Shown piece by piece: positions 32,970 through 42,358 of a DNA stretch of 64,000 nt. Below the pieces are notes generated by a model, which was given only the letters and a program-made list of their open reading frames with translations, was not told the DNA's origin and searched no databases. The stretch comes from Gordonia spumicola. GTDB taxonomy: Bacteria; Actinomycetota; Actinomycetes; Mycobacteriales; Mycobacteriaceae. The stretch is taken from contig NZ_BJOV01000002.1 of NCBI RefSeq assembly GCF_009932475.1, forward strand, positions 310,001-374,000. Direction: 5' to 3'. Made by a program: the position numbers and the translations under genes. The stretch's first letter is position 1, and each line of letters begins with the position of its first letter.

Positions 32970-34172
32970 TCAGGGTTCGTAGCGCTCCGGAAGCTCCCGG
33001 ATGAGACCGGGCCCGAGTTGGGAGATGTTGCCCTGCAGCACGTCGCGGTACACGCGCAGCTGCTCCTCGCCGCTGCGGACCTGCTGGGACAGTCGTCGGG
33101 TGTGGTCGGCGCCGATCTCGCGGTCGCCCGACCGCGCCAGCAGGTGATCGATCCGGGCGTCGATCGTCGACGCCCTGTCGAACTCGTTGAGCAGCCGGAG
33201 CTCGACCGCGGCCGACTCGACGGTCACGGCGATCTCACTGAACGCGTGGACGCGGTCGATCAGTTCGGACCACACCGGCCGCAGCGCGTTCTCGCGCGCC
33301 GCGATGTGCTCGGCGAACCCCGCGTCGAACCCTCCGTTGCGCTTGGCCTGGTCCAGGTCGACGCGCAGGGCCCGGAGCGCGACCACGTCCGACGCGATCT
33401 CGGCGATCTCCGCGTGCAGGTTCACCTGAACGCGCTGCATCTCGAAATGGTCCGACAGCCATGCCGGGTTGGTGCGGATGCGGTCGTAGAAGTGGCCCGC
33501 GACGAACAGGAGGGTCTCGTAGCCGTCCGCGAACGCCGCACCGCGCGCGAGTGTCCCGGTCGCGACGGCGTCGGGCCCGAACACCTTGGCGGCCATCTCC
33601 TCCATCTGGCGGCGCGGCCCGCGGCCACCGACCTGACCGACGGCCCCGACGACCTTGTCGAACATGTCCGATCCGGCCTTGCGGGCCCCGACCGGGCGGT
33701 TCGGGACGGGCGTGCACAACAGTCCGGAGAACAACTGCTCGCGCTCGTCGACCTCGAGGAAGGTGTTCTCCCGACGTTCGCGGCGGATGGCGCGCGTCCC
33801 GCTCGGGAACACGCCCTTCGCGTTGACGACGGCGCGATGAGCGTCTTCCCTGCGACGGTTGAGGCCGGACAGGCGGGAGCGGACGATCGGCACGACGAGG
33901 CCGGGGAGGACCGTGGTCCCCAGGTATCCCTCGGCGTGCAGGATGCTCCGCTGCACGCGGCGCAGTTCGCTGAATCCGTTGGCTGCGGCGGGCAGCGGAA
34001 GTCCCGCTGACGCGCGTCGGACGACGGTCGCCCGCGCGGTCGGCGTCAGGTATGCGGAGGCGATGAGCAGGCAGGCGAGGTCGGACAGCTCCGGCGGCTG
34101 ACCCGGCACACGGGCGTCATTCGTCCACTGCCGCAGATCGGCGACGGTGGTTGAACGGCTCTTCTCTGACAT
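32970..34172 (-). CDS. Conserved helical protein of unknown function
   Basis: The 400-residue soluble protein has no signal or membrane segment. It is rich in Arg, Glu and Ala. The N-terminal half contains a GLVVPIVRSRLSGLNRRREDAH segment; the C-terminal half (about 225-390) is strongly helical and probably coiled coil (VNLHAEIAEIASDVVALRALRVDLDQ and the following 100 residues). I do not recognise a family or catalytic motif. The ATG has a TAGCAT -10 six bases upstream, so it is probably a monocistronic leaderless gene. It lies between the mycolyltransferases and the two-component operon with no clear link to either. Confidence 0.6.
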   Translation of the reverse strand: MSEKSRSTTVADLRQWTNDARVPGQPPELSDLACLLIASAYLTPTARATVVRRASAGLPLPAAANGFSELRRVQRSILHAEGYLGTTVLPGLVVPIVRSRLSGLNRRREDAHRAVVNAKGVFPSGTRAIRRERRENTFLEVDEREQLFSGLLCTPVPNRPVGARKAGSDMFDKVVGAVGQVGGRGPRRQMEEMAAKVFGPDAVATGTLARGAAFADGYETLLFVAGHFYDRIRTNPAWLSDHFEMQRVQVNLHAEIAEIASDVVALRALRVDLDQAKRNGGFDAGFAEHIAARENALRPVWSELIDRVHAFSEIAVTVESAAVELRLLNEFDRASTIDARIDHLLARSGDREIGADHTRRLSQQVRSGEEQLRVYRDVLQGNISQLGPGLIRELPERYEP

Positions 34173-34230
34173 GTGCCCATGCTACCGGCGACCGCCGACA
34201 CGACGCGCGTGTGAACGGCGACACCAGCCC

Positions 34231-34842
34231 TCAGATCCAGCCCCGCTCACGTGCGATGTGGGCCGCCTCGGCACGGGTGGACGTCCCGGTCTTCCCGATG
34301 GCCGACGACAAGTGATTGCGGACGGTCCCCTGCGACAGGTGGACCCGCGCGGCGATCGCGGCGACAGTGGCGCCCGACAGCGCGGCGCTCAGCACCTCCG
34401 ATTCGCGGGGCGTCAGCGGATTCTCACCGCTGGTCAACGATTCCGTGGCGAGCGTCGGGTCGATCACGCGGAGCCCGGCGTTGACCCGTCGGACGGCGTC
34501 CGCCAACTGTGCGGACGGAGTGTCCTTGACGACGAACCCGGACGCGCCCGCGTCGATCGCGCGTCGCAGGTATCCGGGCCTGCCGAACGTCGTGACGATA
34601 AGCGACCGCACCCCCGGCAGTTCCGCGCTGACCCGCGCGGCGGCGTCGATGCCGTCCATGCCCGGCATCTCGATGTCGAGCAGGCACACCTGCGCCCGCG
34701 ACGCCCTGGCCGCGTCCACCACCTCGTCCCCTCTGCCCACCTGCGCGACTACCGTCAGATCGGGTTCCAGGTCGAGCAGTGCGGCCAGCGCTCCGCGGAC
34801 GAGGGCCTGGTCGTCGGCGAGCAGCAGTCGGATCTCGGTCAC
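34231..34842 (-). CDS. NarL/LuxR-family response regulator
   Basis: The 203-residue protein has a receiver domain with LLADDQALVRGALAALL, phosphorylated Asp56 in CLLDIEMPG and the KDTPSA lysine region. A C-terminal LuxR helix-turn-helix follows (LTPRESEVLSAALSGATVAAIAARVHLSQGTVRNH). The GTG start is 4 bp after the sensor kinase stop, so the two genes are co-translated. It is the last gene of the ABC transporter/two-component operon and likely controls that operon. Confidence 0.88.
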   Translation of the reverse strand: MTEIRLLLADDQALVRGALAALLDLEPDLTVVAQVGRGDEVVDAARASRAQVCLLDIEMPGMDGIDAAARVSAELPGVRSLIVTTFGRPGYLRRAIDAGASGFVVKDTPSAQLADAVRRVNAGLRVIDPTLATESLTSGENPLTPRESEVLSAALSGATVAAIAARVHLSQGTVRNHLSSAIGKTGTSTRAEAAHIARERGWI

Positions 34843-34846
34843 CGGT

Positions 34847-35956
34847 TCATCCCACCACGCGGGCGCTGATCGTGGTTCCGGTGACGTCGGAGTCGACGGT
34901 CAGAGTGCCGCCCGCACCGGCCACGCGTTCGGACAGCCCGCGCAGCCCGTTCCCGTACGCGAGCAGTGGCGAACCGTCGCCGTCGTCGGCGATCGTGATG
35001 GCGTCCGGCACGACGACGACGCGGCACGTCGACGCCCCCGAGTGTCGGACGACGTTGGTGACCGCCTCCCGCAGCACCCACGCGAACAACGTCGAGTTCG
35101 GAGTCTGCACATCCGCGTCCGGCAGCTCGGCCGCGATGCCCGCGGCGGCGAGCGCACTCCCCGCCGACGCGATGACCGTCGGCAGTTCGGGTGTCCGCAG
35201 TCGCCCGACGGTCGACCGCACCTCGGCGAGCGCTTCCCTCGCCAGGGCGTTCACCTCGTCGATCTCGGCTTTGGCGCGTTCGGGATCGAGGTCGACGAGG
35301 CGTCCGGCGAGTTCGGTCTTCACCGAGATCACGGTCAGCGAATGCCCGAGGATGTCGTGGACGTCGCGTGCCACCCTCTCCCGTTCGGCGACCACCGCGA
35401 GTTCGGCGTTCAGTTCGCGCTGACGTTCCTCCGCCGACTCCCGTTCGGACTCGCGTTCGCTGATCGCGCGGATCGCGATCATCGTCGTGCCGATCGCGGC
35501 CATGATCGCGACGACGCCGAAGTCGATCGTCCACCCGAACAGCCGCGGCACCAGCCAGGCGGCCGCCACCAACGACACGATCACGACGATCTGCAGCCGA
35601 CGCGGTGCGATGAACGAGATGATCGCCATCAGGAAGCCCGCGAGACCGAACGCCTGTTCGTGGATGATCGGGAACAGCGCGAGTGTCAGCGCTCCGAGGA
35701 CGACAGAGAAGCCGAGTCGCACCCGGTTCGGAACCTGCCGTTGCCCCGGCCTGCCGTTCATGAAGACGACGCACGCGGCGATGTAGACGACGGCGAACGC
35801 GACGATCACCGCCACCCCGACGACGCGCAGGGCCATCGGGCGGTCGACCGTCGCGACCGCGGTGAGCGGGTACACCAGGAAGATCAGCCAGACCGCACCG
35901 AACACCCAACGCCATTGGCGGGGTGTTCGGGCGGACGACGTGTCGCCGATGCTCAT
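34847..35956 (-). CDS. DesK-like sensor histidine kinase
   Basis: The 369-residue protein has about five membrane segments in the first 165 residues, then a HisKA_3 dimerisation domain with the phospho-accepting histidine in RVARDVHDILGHSLTVI (His200). A HATPase domain follows, with REAVTNVVRHSGA and GNGLRGLSERV. This is the DesK/NarX type that pairs with NarL regulators. The membrane part has no large extracellular loop, so it probably senses a membrane or transporter state. The stop lies 4 bp before the response regulator. Confidence 0.86.
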   Translation of the reverse strand: MSIGDTSSARTPRQWRWVFGAVWLIFLVYPLTAVATVDRPMALRVVGVAVIVAFAVVYIAACVVFMNGRPGQRQVPNRVRLGFSVVLGALTLALFPIIHEQAFGLAGFLMAIISFIAPRRLQIVVIVSLVAAAWLVPRLFGWTIDFGVVAIMAAIGTTMIAIRAISERESERESAEERQRELNAELAVVAERERVARDVHDILGHSLTVISVKTELAGRLVDLDPERAKAEIDEVNALAREALAEVRSTVGRLRTPELPTVIASAGSALAAAGIAAELPDADVQTPNSTLFAWVLREAVTNVVRHSGASTCRVVVVPDAITIADDGDGSPLLAYGNGLRGLSERVAGAGGTLTVDSDVTGTTISARVVG

Positions 35957-35964
35957 GCGAGTCC

Positions 35965-36732
35965 TTACTGGCGGTTGCTACTGCGAGAGTAGAAGAAGGC
36001 CGCGGCGGTGGCGAAGGTCCCGGCCCAGAACACGGTGTTGATCACCATCACCCACACGCTGATCTGCGTGCCGTCGACGGTGACCCCGTTGTCGAGCGGG
36101 TACCGGGCCAGGGAGACGACGCCGAACATCGGCGTGAACTCGGCGATCCGCAGCATCGTCCCCGACAGCGGGACGAACACGTTGCCCGCGAACGCGAGGA
36201 GCGCGAGGACGCCGCCGAGAGCCTGCATGGCGCCGTCCGCCTTGAGCACGCTGCCGAGCGCCAGACCGAGTGCCGCGAACACCGACGAACCGAGCCAGCC
36301 GATCAGCAGGCAGCCGATCCACACCCCGATCGGCGCGTGCGCGCCGCTCGCCGCTCCGACCACCGTCAGCACGACGACGGGGAGGGCGCTCATCGTCAAC
36401 GCGAGCGCGATCTTGGTCGCGACGTAGCCGGACGGCTTCAGCGGTGTCATCATCAGCGTCCGGGTCCACCCGGCCTGCTGTTCGATGGCGACCGACGCCG
36501 CGTTCGACGACGCGGCGAGGATCGCGCCGTACACGGCCATGCCGATGAGGACGTAGAACGCGACGTTGCCGCTCCCGACCGTCTCGGTGTGCTTCTGCGT
36601 CGCACCGAACACGAGGTACAGCAGGGCGGGCATGGCGATGGTGAAGATCATCGCGCGACGGTTGCGGAGCACGCGGCGGACGTCGTACTTGAGGTATGTG
36701 GGCGCGATTCCGGCGCCGGTCAATGCGGTCAT
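35965..36732 (-). CDS. ABC-2 type transporter permease
   Basis: The protein has about 255 residues from the ATG at 36732. Six membrane segments are visible, including MIFTIAMPALLYLVFGA, YVLIGMAVYGAILAAS and a C-terminal VWVMVINTVFWAGTFATAAAFFY. The EQQAGWTRTLMMTPL motif between segments 2 and 3 is typical of ABC-2 permeases. A longer frame overlaps the ATPase gene and is not used. Together with the ATPase it forms an exporter; the DesK-type kinase behind it suggests drug or lipid stress export, by analogy. Confidence 0.84.
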   Translation of the reverse strand: MTALTGAGIAPTYLKYDVRRVLRNRRAMIFTIAMPALLYLVFGATQKHTETVGSGNVAFYVLIGMAVYGAILAASSNAASVAIEQQAGWTRTLMMTPLKPSGYVATKIALALTMSALPVVVLTVVGAASGAHAPIGVWIGCLLIGWLGSSVFAALGLALGSVLKADGAMQALGGVLALLAFAGNVFVPLSGTMLRIAEFTPMFGVVSLARYPLDNGVTVDGTQISVWVMVINTVFWAGTFATAAAFFYSRSSNRQ

Positions 36733-36742
36733 GATCGGGTCT

Positions 36743-37651
36743 CTACTTTCCTGCTGCGGTGAGGGAGATGAAGGCGTCTTCGAGGTTGTGGGCGGCGATC
36801 TCCACATCGCGGGCCCTGGTGCTGGTCAACAGGTGCCGGGCGAGGGCGTCGGAGTCGGCGAGCGACAGGTAGATCCGGCCGCCGCGGCGTTCGACGATCT
36901 GCAGTCCGGGGAACACGCGCAGCAGTCCGGGGACGGCCGCCTCCTCGAGTTCCGCGGAGACGACGCGCCCGCTCGCCCTGGTCCGGATCTCGGCCGTCGA
37001 GCCGTCGGCGACCACCCTGCCGCCCGCGATCATGACGATGCGGTCGGCGAACGCGTCCGCCTCCTCCAGGTAGTGCGTCGCGAACAGGACGGTCCGACCG
37101 TGGAGGGCGTCGGCGCGCATCGCAGCCCAGAACGCGCGGCGCGACTCGACGTCCATGCCCGCGGTCGGCTCGTCGAGCACGATCAGGTCCGGATCGGGCA
37201 GGAGCGCGAGCGCGAACTTGAGACGCTGTTGTTCGCCGCCCGAGCAGCGCGACACCTTGCGCCCGGCGATGTCCGCGATATCGGCGCGCGCCATGACGGC
37301 GTCGACGTCCTTGGTCCGACCGTGCAGGGATGCGACGATCGCGACGGTCTCGGCGACGGTGAAGTCGTCCATGAGGCCGCCCGTCTGCGTGATCGCGGCG
37401 ATCCGGCCGTCGCGCGCGGCCTGCCGCGGCTCCCGCCCGTAGACGCGGACCTCTCCCGAGTCCGGGGACGACAGTCCGAGGATCATGTCGAGGGTGGTCG
37501 TCTTGCCCGCGCCGTTGGGTCCGAGGAAGGCGACGACCTCCCCCGGCCGCACGGCGAGCTCGACGCCCTTCACGGCTTCCACGACGGCGCCCTTGGGGCC
37601 GGCGAAGCTCTTGGTCAACTGCGTGGCCGAGATGGCGAGTGTGGTGTTCAT
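36743..37651 (-). CDS. ABC transporter ATP-binding protein
   Basis: The 302-residue ATPase has Walker A GPNGAGKT (44-51), Q-loop ITQTGG, signature CSGGEQQRLKFALAL (a Cys in place of the common Leu), Walker B LIVLDEPTAGMD and the switch His in LFATHYLEEAD. The C-terminal 80 residues are the DrrA/CcmA-like extension. It is the first gene of the four-gene operon with permease, sensor kinase and response regulator (spacers of 10, 8 and 4 bp). Confidence 0.88.
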   Translation of the reverse strand: MNTTLAISATQLTKSFAGPKGAVVEAVKGVELAVRPGEVVAFLGPNGAGKTTTLDMILGLSSPDSGEVRVYGREPRQAARDGRIAAITQTGGLMDDFTVAETVAIVASLHGRTKDVDAVMARADIADIAGRKVSRCSGGEQQRLKFALALLPDPDLIVLDEPTAGMDVESRRAFWAAMRADALHGRTVLFATHYLEEADAFADRIVMIAGGRVVADGSTAEIRTRASGRVVSAELEEAAVPGLLRVFPGLQIVERRGGRIYLSLADSDALARHLLTSTRARDVEIAAHNLEDAFISLTAAGK

Positions 37652-37711
37652 GCGACTAACGATTCCGCTTTCGCGTCGCCGGAACCCAGCGCAGATGTCA
37701 CGTCCTTCCCA

Positions 37712-37723
37712 TGACAGCTGTCA
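37712..37723. promoter_or_regulatory. Perfect palindrome upstream of the GAF regulator
   Basis: TGACAGCTGTCA is a perfect 12-bp palindrome in the 125-bp gap between the divergent ABC operon and GAF regulator. A further TGTCACG direct repeat (37696-37702, 37719-37725) overlaps it. It is a plausible operator for either side. Confidence 0.4.
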
Positions 37724-37776
37724 CGGGTGGGGGTTTGGCACAATGAGCAGTGACAGAGAGCACACCGGAGGACACG

Positions 37777-39018
37777 ATGTCGGACACGACGAGGACCACA
37801 ACCAGGGTCCGTCGCGCCTACGAACAGTTCCTGTCCGGTGTGACGCCGCCCGACGGCGCGGTACGGGCCCTCGTCCGCGAGTCGTGGGCGCGCTCGATGC
37901 ACAAGGGAGTCGACGCCGCCCCCGAGGCGTCCCCGGACGGGATGTCCGACTCCGAGTTCTCGGTCTACCGCGCCGAACATCGGCTGACATCGGTGCGACC
38001 GCTGATCCGGTCCCTGCTCTTGGACGACATCGTCGACGCGGGCGTCGTCGTGGCCGTCACCGATCGCGACGGGCGGCTCATGTGGGTGGACGGCGACCGG
38101 TCGACCCGAAACGCCGCAGCAGCCATCAACTTCGTCGAGGGCACCGTGTGGAGCGAGGACTCGGTCGGCACCAACGCGCCCGGCCTCGCGCTGAGCCTGG
38201 ACCGCGGCGTCCAGATCATCGGACCCGAGCACTACGCGGGTCCCGTCCAGAAGTGGAACTGCACCGCCGCGCCGGTCCACGATCCGGCGACCGGCGAGGT
38301 GATCGGCGCGATCGACGTGACCGGCGGCCAGGCGGCCGCGGCTCCGTTCGCGCTGGCCGCGGTCCGATCGGTGGTCGCGGCGGTGGAACGCGAACTGCGC
38401 TCGACCGCCGTCGACCTGTCCGTCGACCGGCCGCTCACCTCACGGCTCACAGTGCTCGGCTCCGACCCCGAATGGCGTTCACCCGGACGGCAGTCGAAGG
38501 TCCTGTCCCGACGCCACGCCGAGATCCTGCTGCTGTTGCACCTGAACCCGGACGGGCTCAGCACGGACCGGCTGGCGAGCCTGCTGTCGGACGACGAACT
38601 GGGGTCGGTCACCGTGCGCGCGGAGATCTCTCGCCTGCGCCGCGACATCGGCGACGTCGTCTCATCGCGGCCGTACCGCCTCGTCGGCGACCTCTCGTCC
38701 GACGTGTCCGACCTGCGGGAGGCGATCCTGGCCGGACGTCTCACCCGTGCCGTCACGATCCTCGGACGCGGCGGGCTGCTCGCGGACTCCATCGCGCCGG
38801 GTGTCGCCGACCTGTTCGACGAGTTCCGCGAGGACCTCCGCTCGGCCGTCTTCGCGTCCGGCGACGTCCTGGCCCTGCACGCCTGGGCGTCGTCCCCGCA
38901 CGGGCACGACGACGTCTTCGCGTGGACCACCCTCCGTGATCATCTTCCGTCCGGCCACCCCGACGCGGCCATCGCCGCCGGACGCGTCCGGCTGCTCAAC
39001 CGCCGCTTCGGCGTCTGA
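37777..39018 (+). CDS. GAF-domain transcriptional regulator
   Basis: The 413-residue protein has an N-terminal RESWARSMHKGVDA motif and GAF-like region (about 65-190: VVVAVTDRDGRLMWVDGD, NFVEGTVWSEDSVGTNAPG) as in AcoR-type activators. It has no AAA domain; instead a winged-helix-like segment follows (HAEILLLLHLNPDGLSTDRLASLL). Actinobacterial proteins of this layout often neighbour aldehyde dehydrogenase/DUF779 genes, and such a pair lies 8 kb downstream. The ATG at 37777 has a GGAGGA site; a GTG at 37750 is less likely. Its role as activator of the aldehyde operon is inference. Confidence 0.72.
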   Translation: MSDTTRTTTRVRRAYEQFLSGVTPPDGAVRALVRESWARSMHKGVDAAPEASPDGMSDSEFSVYRAEHRLTSVRPLIRSLLLDDIVDAGVVVAVTDRDGRLMWVDGDRSTRNAAAAINFVEGTVWSEDSVGTNAPGLALSLDRGVQIIGPEHYAGPVQKWNCTAAPVHDPATGEVIGAIDVTGGQAAAAPFALAAVRSVVAAVERELRSTAVDLSVDRPLTSRLTVLGSDPEWRSPGRQSKVLSRRHAEILLLLHLNPDGLSTDRLASLLSDDELGSVTVRAEISRLRRDIGDVVSSRPYRLVGDLSSDVSDLREAILAGRLTRAVTILGRGGLLADSIAPGVADLFDEFREDLRSAVFASGDVLALHAWASSPHGHDDVFAWTTLRDHLPSGHPDAAIAAGRVRLLNRRFGV

Positions 39019-39040
39019 GCGTTCCTGCCGGAAAGGCCCG

Positions 39041-42000
39041 TCAGTTCTTGTACGGCCGCATCGGACCTGGCGTCCAGAGGCCGTTGTGATCGGTCGTCGT
39101 GACGTCCAGTCGGGCGGTGACCTGGGGAACGAGCGGCTCGAAGCGTCGCAGCGTGCCCCAGTCCTTGGCCCACGCGTTCCGGAGATAGGCGGGCTTGGTC
39201 ACCGACCTCAGCAGGTTCTCGGTGATGCCGAGCGGACCACCGTAGTCGCCCGCCATCCAGCGCTGAGAGTTGACGCGTTCGCCTTCGGCGTCGGGCGTGA
39301 TCCGCCACTCCGGCACCTCGAGGACGCCGTTGACGGCCGCCGCGGGACGCTGGCACGGGAACGCGAGCGCCACCTCCCAGTCGAGGAGGACCGGAGCCTG
39401 CGATCCGACGAGGTCGTTCAACGTGACCAGCTTGTTGACGCGCGGCGGTGTCACCGCAAGCCACTGCGCTGGTGCACCCGACACGTCGTCCGCGACGATC
39501 CGGACGACGCTCGCGCGCGGCGGAGCCGAGGCGAGCGGGAACCGCAGGTTGCGCCACTTGGGGGTGCCGCCCGCGTCCAGCGGGACCATCGACGCGACGG
39601 TCGTCACCCGGCCGTCGTTCTCGACGCGACCGAACTCCAGGCGCACCGACTGCCCGCTGTTGAGCACCGACAGGTCGTCGAGGTACTCGATGGAACCGGC
39701 GACCGACATGGTGACGAGCGGCGCGTCGGCACTGCGCGCGGGGAGCCCGTACCACGCCGAGGTCAGGTGTCCGCGGCCGGTCGCCGACCCGTACGAGCCG
39801 AGAACCGGCACCTTTCGCTGGTCCAGGCCGAACGGGAGCTTCACCGACGAACCGTTCACGCCGAGCGTTCCGACGGTTCCGCCCTCCGTGTCGGCCGAAC
39901 CCGCCTGCGAGTCCGTCGCGTCGGACGACTGCTGGGCCGCGGCGCTGGTGTCGCTGTCGGACGACTCGTCGTCGTCGCTCTCCAGATGGTTCGGGATGCC
40001 GTCGGGGCTGAAGCCGTCGGCCCTGCCCTTTCCGCCGGACAGCGCATCGGCGACGCCGAGACCCTTCTGACCTGGGATGTCGGCGGGTGCGAGGAGTCCG
40101 GCGTTCGGATCGGATTCGACGAGCACGTCCTCGGCGAGCGCGCACGACTGTCCGCGCAGCGAGTCGACGTTCGACCGCGCCCACGTCCAGGAGTCGCCGA
40201 GTGCGGCCTTACCGACGGACGCGAACGTGAACAGCAGCACGATCGCGCACACGATCGACAGCGAATACCTCGGGATCCGGCCGATCAGTCCGAGCGGAGC
40301 CTGCTCCTGCGTCTGCTCCAGCTGGTCGGAGCGGTCGTCGCGGTAGTACTGCCACAGACCGAGGCCGGTGAGCGCGACGGCGACGGCGAAGATCGGCATG
40401 TACAGCGCGAGCGGGCCGAAGTGCGGGGTGTCGTCGGCCCACGGGATGCCGTAACTTCCGACGTACCACCACTGGTTGCGGCCGGCGAACGCGACGGCCA
40501 GCGCATAGGTGGCGGCCGCGGCGAAGAACGTCCGGTTGCACCGCCGATGCAGCACTTCCGGGCGGATCATCGTCGTCGCCGCGGCGGCCAGCACACCGGT
40601 GAGACAGGCGATGGCGCCCATCTGGTGCGTGGCCTTGGTCGGCACGAACGCGAGGACGACGACGGCGCCGGCCGTGACCGCGACCAGCCGCCACAGCGGG
40701 CCGGTCGGCATCCCCGCGATCCGTCGCCTGCTCAGCAGCAACAGCACCACGAGCAGCACCGACAGGATGGTGACGAAGATGCCGATGCGGCGGGCGATGG
40801 AGCCGTCTGGCGTCGGGTTGAGGAGCACGTAGTAGCGCATGCCCTCGTTCCACCACTTGTTGGTCGGCCCGACGACGCCCTGGACGCGGACGCCCTCCAT
40901 GATCGACGCGAGTGTCTGGTCGGCGAAGATCTCGTACAGGACGGCGACGCCGGACGCGAGGAGCGGCACCAGCATCGGCAGCCAGCCGTCCCTGGCGCGG
41001 CGAGCGCGCAGGCGAGTGACCAGCGGCTTCAGTCCGGCGACGAGGGCGACGGCGGCGATCGCTCCGACCGGGTGGATCGTCAGGGTGAACGCCGCGGTGA
41101 TGATGGCGAGCGCCCACGGCACCAGTCGCCCGGATGCGATGGCGCGTTCGACGAGCACCCAGGTGGCGAGGACGCCGACGGTGATCGCCGGTTCCACGCG
41201 CAGGCCGTTGTTGAACGGGAGCCAGACGGCGATGAAGCCGAGGGCTGCGGCCCAGTACGCCGACGTCGACGTCCGAACGGCCCGACCCAGGCGCGGCAGC
41301 GCGAAACGGCTGATCAGGAACCATCCGGCGAGGCCGAAGAGCAGTGGCAGCAGACGCAGCCACGGCACCGACGTGCTGACCTGCATCCACAGGGACAGGT
41401 ACTGGTAGTGCCAGCCGAACGGGTCCTGCGGGACGCCGAAGTAGCGGTAGTAGTTGTCCAGGTATCCGGCGCCGGGCGCGACGCGACCGACGGTCACCTG
41501 GTAGCCGTCGTCCGCGGTGTTGCCGCCGATGAACAGCCAGACGGCGAGCACGCCGGTCACGACGACGTCGGGCAGGGTCGGCCGCCACCAGAGCTTCGGC
41601 AGCATCCGGCGGAGCTTCTTGCCGTCGCGCGCGTCGAGGACGGCGAGCGCGGCGATCGACACGATGGTCGCGAGGACGCCGATGATCAGCAGTGCGCGCT
41701 TGAGCGCGGTCGGGCTGGAGATGAAGCGGGTGTCGACGGTCGAGCGGAAGCTCAGGCCCTCGGGGACCGTCGATTTCGGCAGGTCGGTGAAGACGCCGAG
41801 GACCTGCGGGCGCGAGTTGGGGTCGGGGACGTCGAACGTCGTGGTGCCGTCGCCGGTGAAACCCTGCACCGCGCCGCGTGTTCCGTCCTTGTCGGCGTGG
41901 ACGACGATCGAGCAGTCCGGCGTGTGCTGGGCCGCGGCGCGCGGCACGTTGAGGACGACGGAACTGCGCTGGGTGACGAGCAGTCGGTCGGTTGTGGCGC

Positions 42001-42358
42001 GGATGAACAGGCCGACCTTGCCTGCCTCGGTCCCGGCGGCGGGGACCGTCGAGACGAGGACGCCGCCGTTCGCCGGGAGGTCGGCGGCCAGGCGACACGG
42101 CACCGTGATGTCCATCGACACCGGCACGTACGACACGTTGGGCGCCGCCACGTTCTGCACGACGGGCGTGGCGTCCTGGGCGATCGCCTGCGGCCAGTTC
42201 AGCTCGGTCTTGGTGTACGAGACCGGCAGGAGCGGCGAGAGCGCCGCGAGCAGCACACCGAGCAGGCCCGCGACGACGGCGACGATCTTCGCGATCCGCA
42301 CGGTCCGGGCGCTCGGCCCGGTGGAGCGTTCCGATTCCACGTTGTTCACTTCACTCAC
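39041..42358 (-). CDS. Arabinosyltransferase of the Emb family (downstream copy)
   Basis: The 1105-residue GT-C glycosyltransferase has about 13 membrane segments in residues 25-680. The catalytic acidic loop (ADDGYQVTVGRVAPGAGYLDNYYRYF) lies after the second segment, and a large periplasmic carbohydrate-binding C-terminal domain follows. It adds arabinose from decaprenyl-phosphoarabinose to arabinogalactan or lipoarabinomannan. A low-complexity acidic Ser/Asp/Glu stretch (ESDDDESSDSDTSAAAQQS) sits in the periplasmic part. The GTG start overlaps the stop of the other emb gene (GTGA), so they form an operon. Which of EmbA/B/C it matches was not decided. Confidence 0.9.
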   Translation of the reverse strand: MSEVNNVESERSTGPSARTVRIAKIVAVVAGLLGVLLAALSPLLPVSYTKTELNWPQAIAQDATPVVQNVAAPNVSYVPVSMDITVPCRLAADLPANGGVLVSTVPAAGTEAGKVGLFIRATTDRLLVTQRSSVVLNVPRAAAQHTPDCSIVVHADKDGTRGAVQGFTGDGTTTFDVPDPNSRPQVLGVFTDLPKSTVPEGLSFRSTVDTRFISSPTALKRALLIIGVLATIVSIAALAVLDARDGKKLRRMLPKLWWRPTLPDVVVTGVLAVWLFIGGNTADDGYQVTVGRVAPGAGYLDNYYRYFGVPQDPFGWHYQYLSLWMQVSTSVPWLRLLPLLFGLAGWFLISRFALPRLGRAVRTSTSAYWAAALGFIAVWLPFNNGLRVEPAITVGVLATWVLVERAIASGRLVPWALAIITAAFTLTIHPVGAIAAVALVAGLKPLVTRLRARRARDGWLPMLVPLLASGVAVLYEIFADQTLASIMEGVRVQGVVGPTNKWWNEGMRYYVLLNPTPDGSIARRIGIFVTILSVLLVVLLLLSRRRIAGMPTGPLWRLVAVTAGAVVVLAFVPTKATHQMGAIACLTGVLAAAATTMIRPEVLHRRCNRTFFAAAATYALAVAFAGRNQWWYVGSYGIPWADDTPHFGPLALYMPIFAVAVALTGLGLWQYYRDDRSDQLEQTQEQAPLGLIGRIPRYSLSIVCAIVLLFTFASVGKAALGDSWTWARSNVDSLRGQSCALAEDVLVESDPNAGLLAPADIPGQKGLGVADALSGGKGRADGFSPDGIPNHLESDDDESSDSDTSAAAQQSSDATDSQAGSADTEGGTVGTLGVNGSSVKLPFGLDQRKVPVLGSYGSATGRGHLTSAWYGLPARSADAPLVTMSVAGSIEYLDDLSVLNSGQSVRLEFGRVENDGRVTTVASMVPLDAGGTPKWRNLRFPLASAPPRASVVRIVADDVSGAPAQWLAVTPPRVNKLVTLNDLVGSQAPVLLDWEVALAFPCQRPAAAVNGVLEVPEWRITPDAEGERVNSQRWMAGDYGGPLGITENLLRSVTKPAYLRNAWAKDWGTLRRFEPLVPQVTARLDVTTTDHNGLWTPGPMRPYKN

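Noticed and set aside
37733..37750. TTTGGCAC...GAGC as a sigma-54 promoter before the GAF regulator
   Set aside because: Spacing between GG and GC is 8, not 10, and sigma-54 is not expected in these actinobacteria; the regulator has no AAA activator domain.
37777..39018. GAF regulator as an AcoR-type sigma-54 activator
   Set aside because: The AAA+ domain and GAFTGA motif are missing; only the GAF part and a winged-helix-like region are visible.
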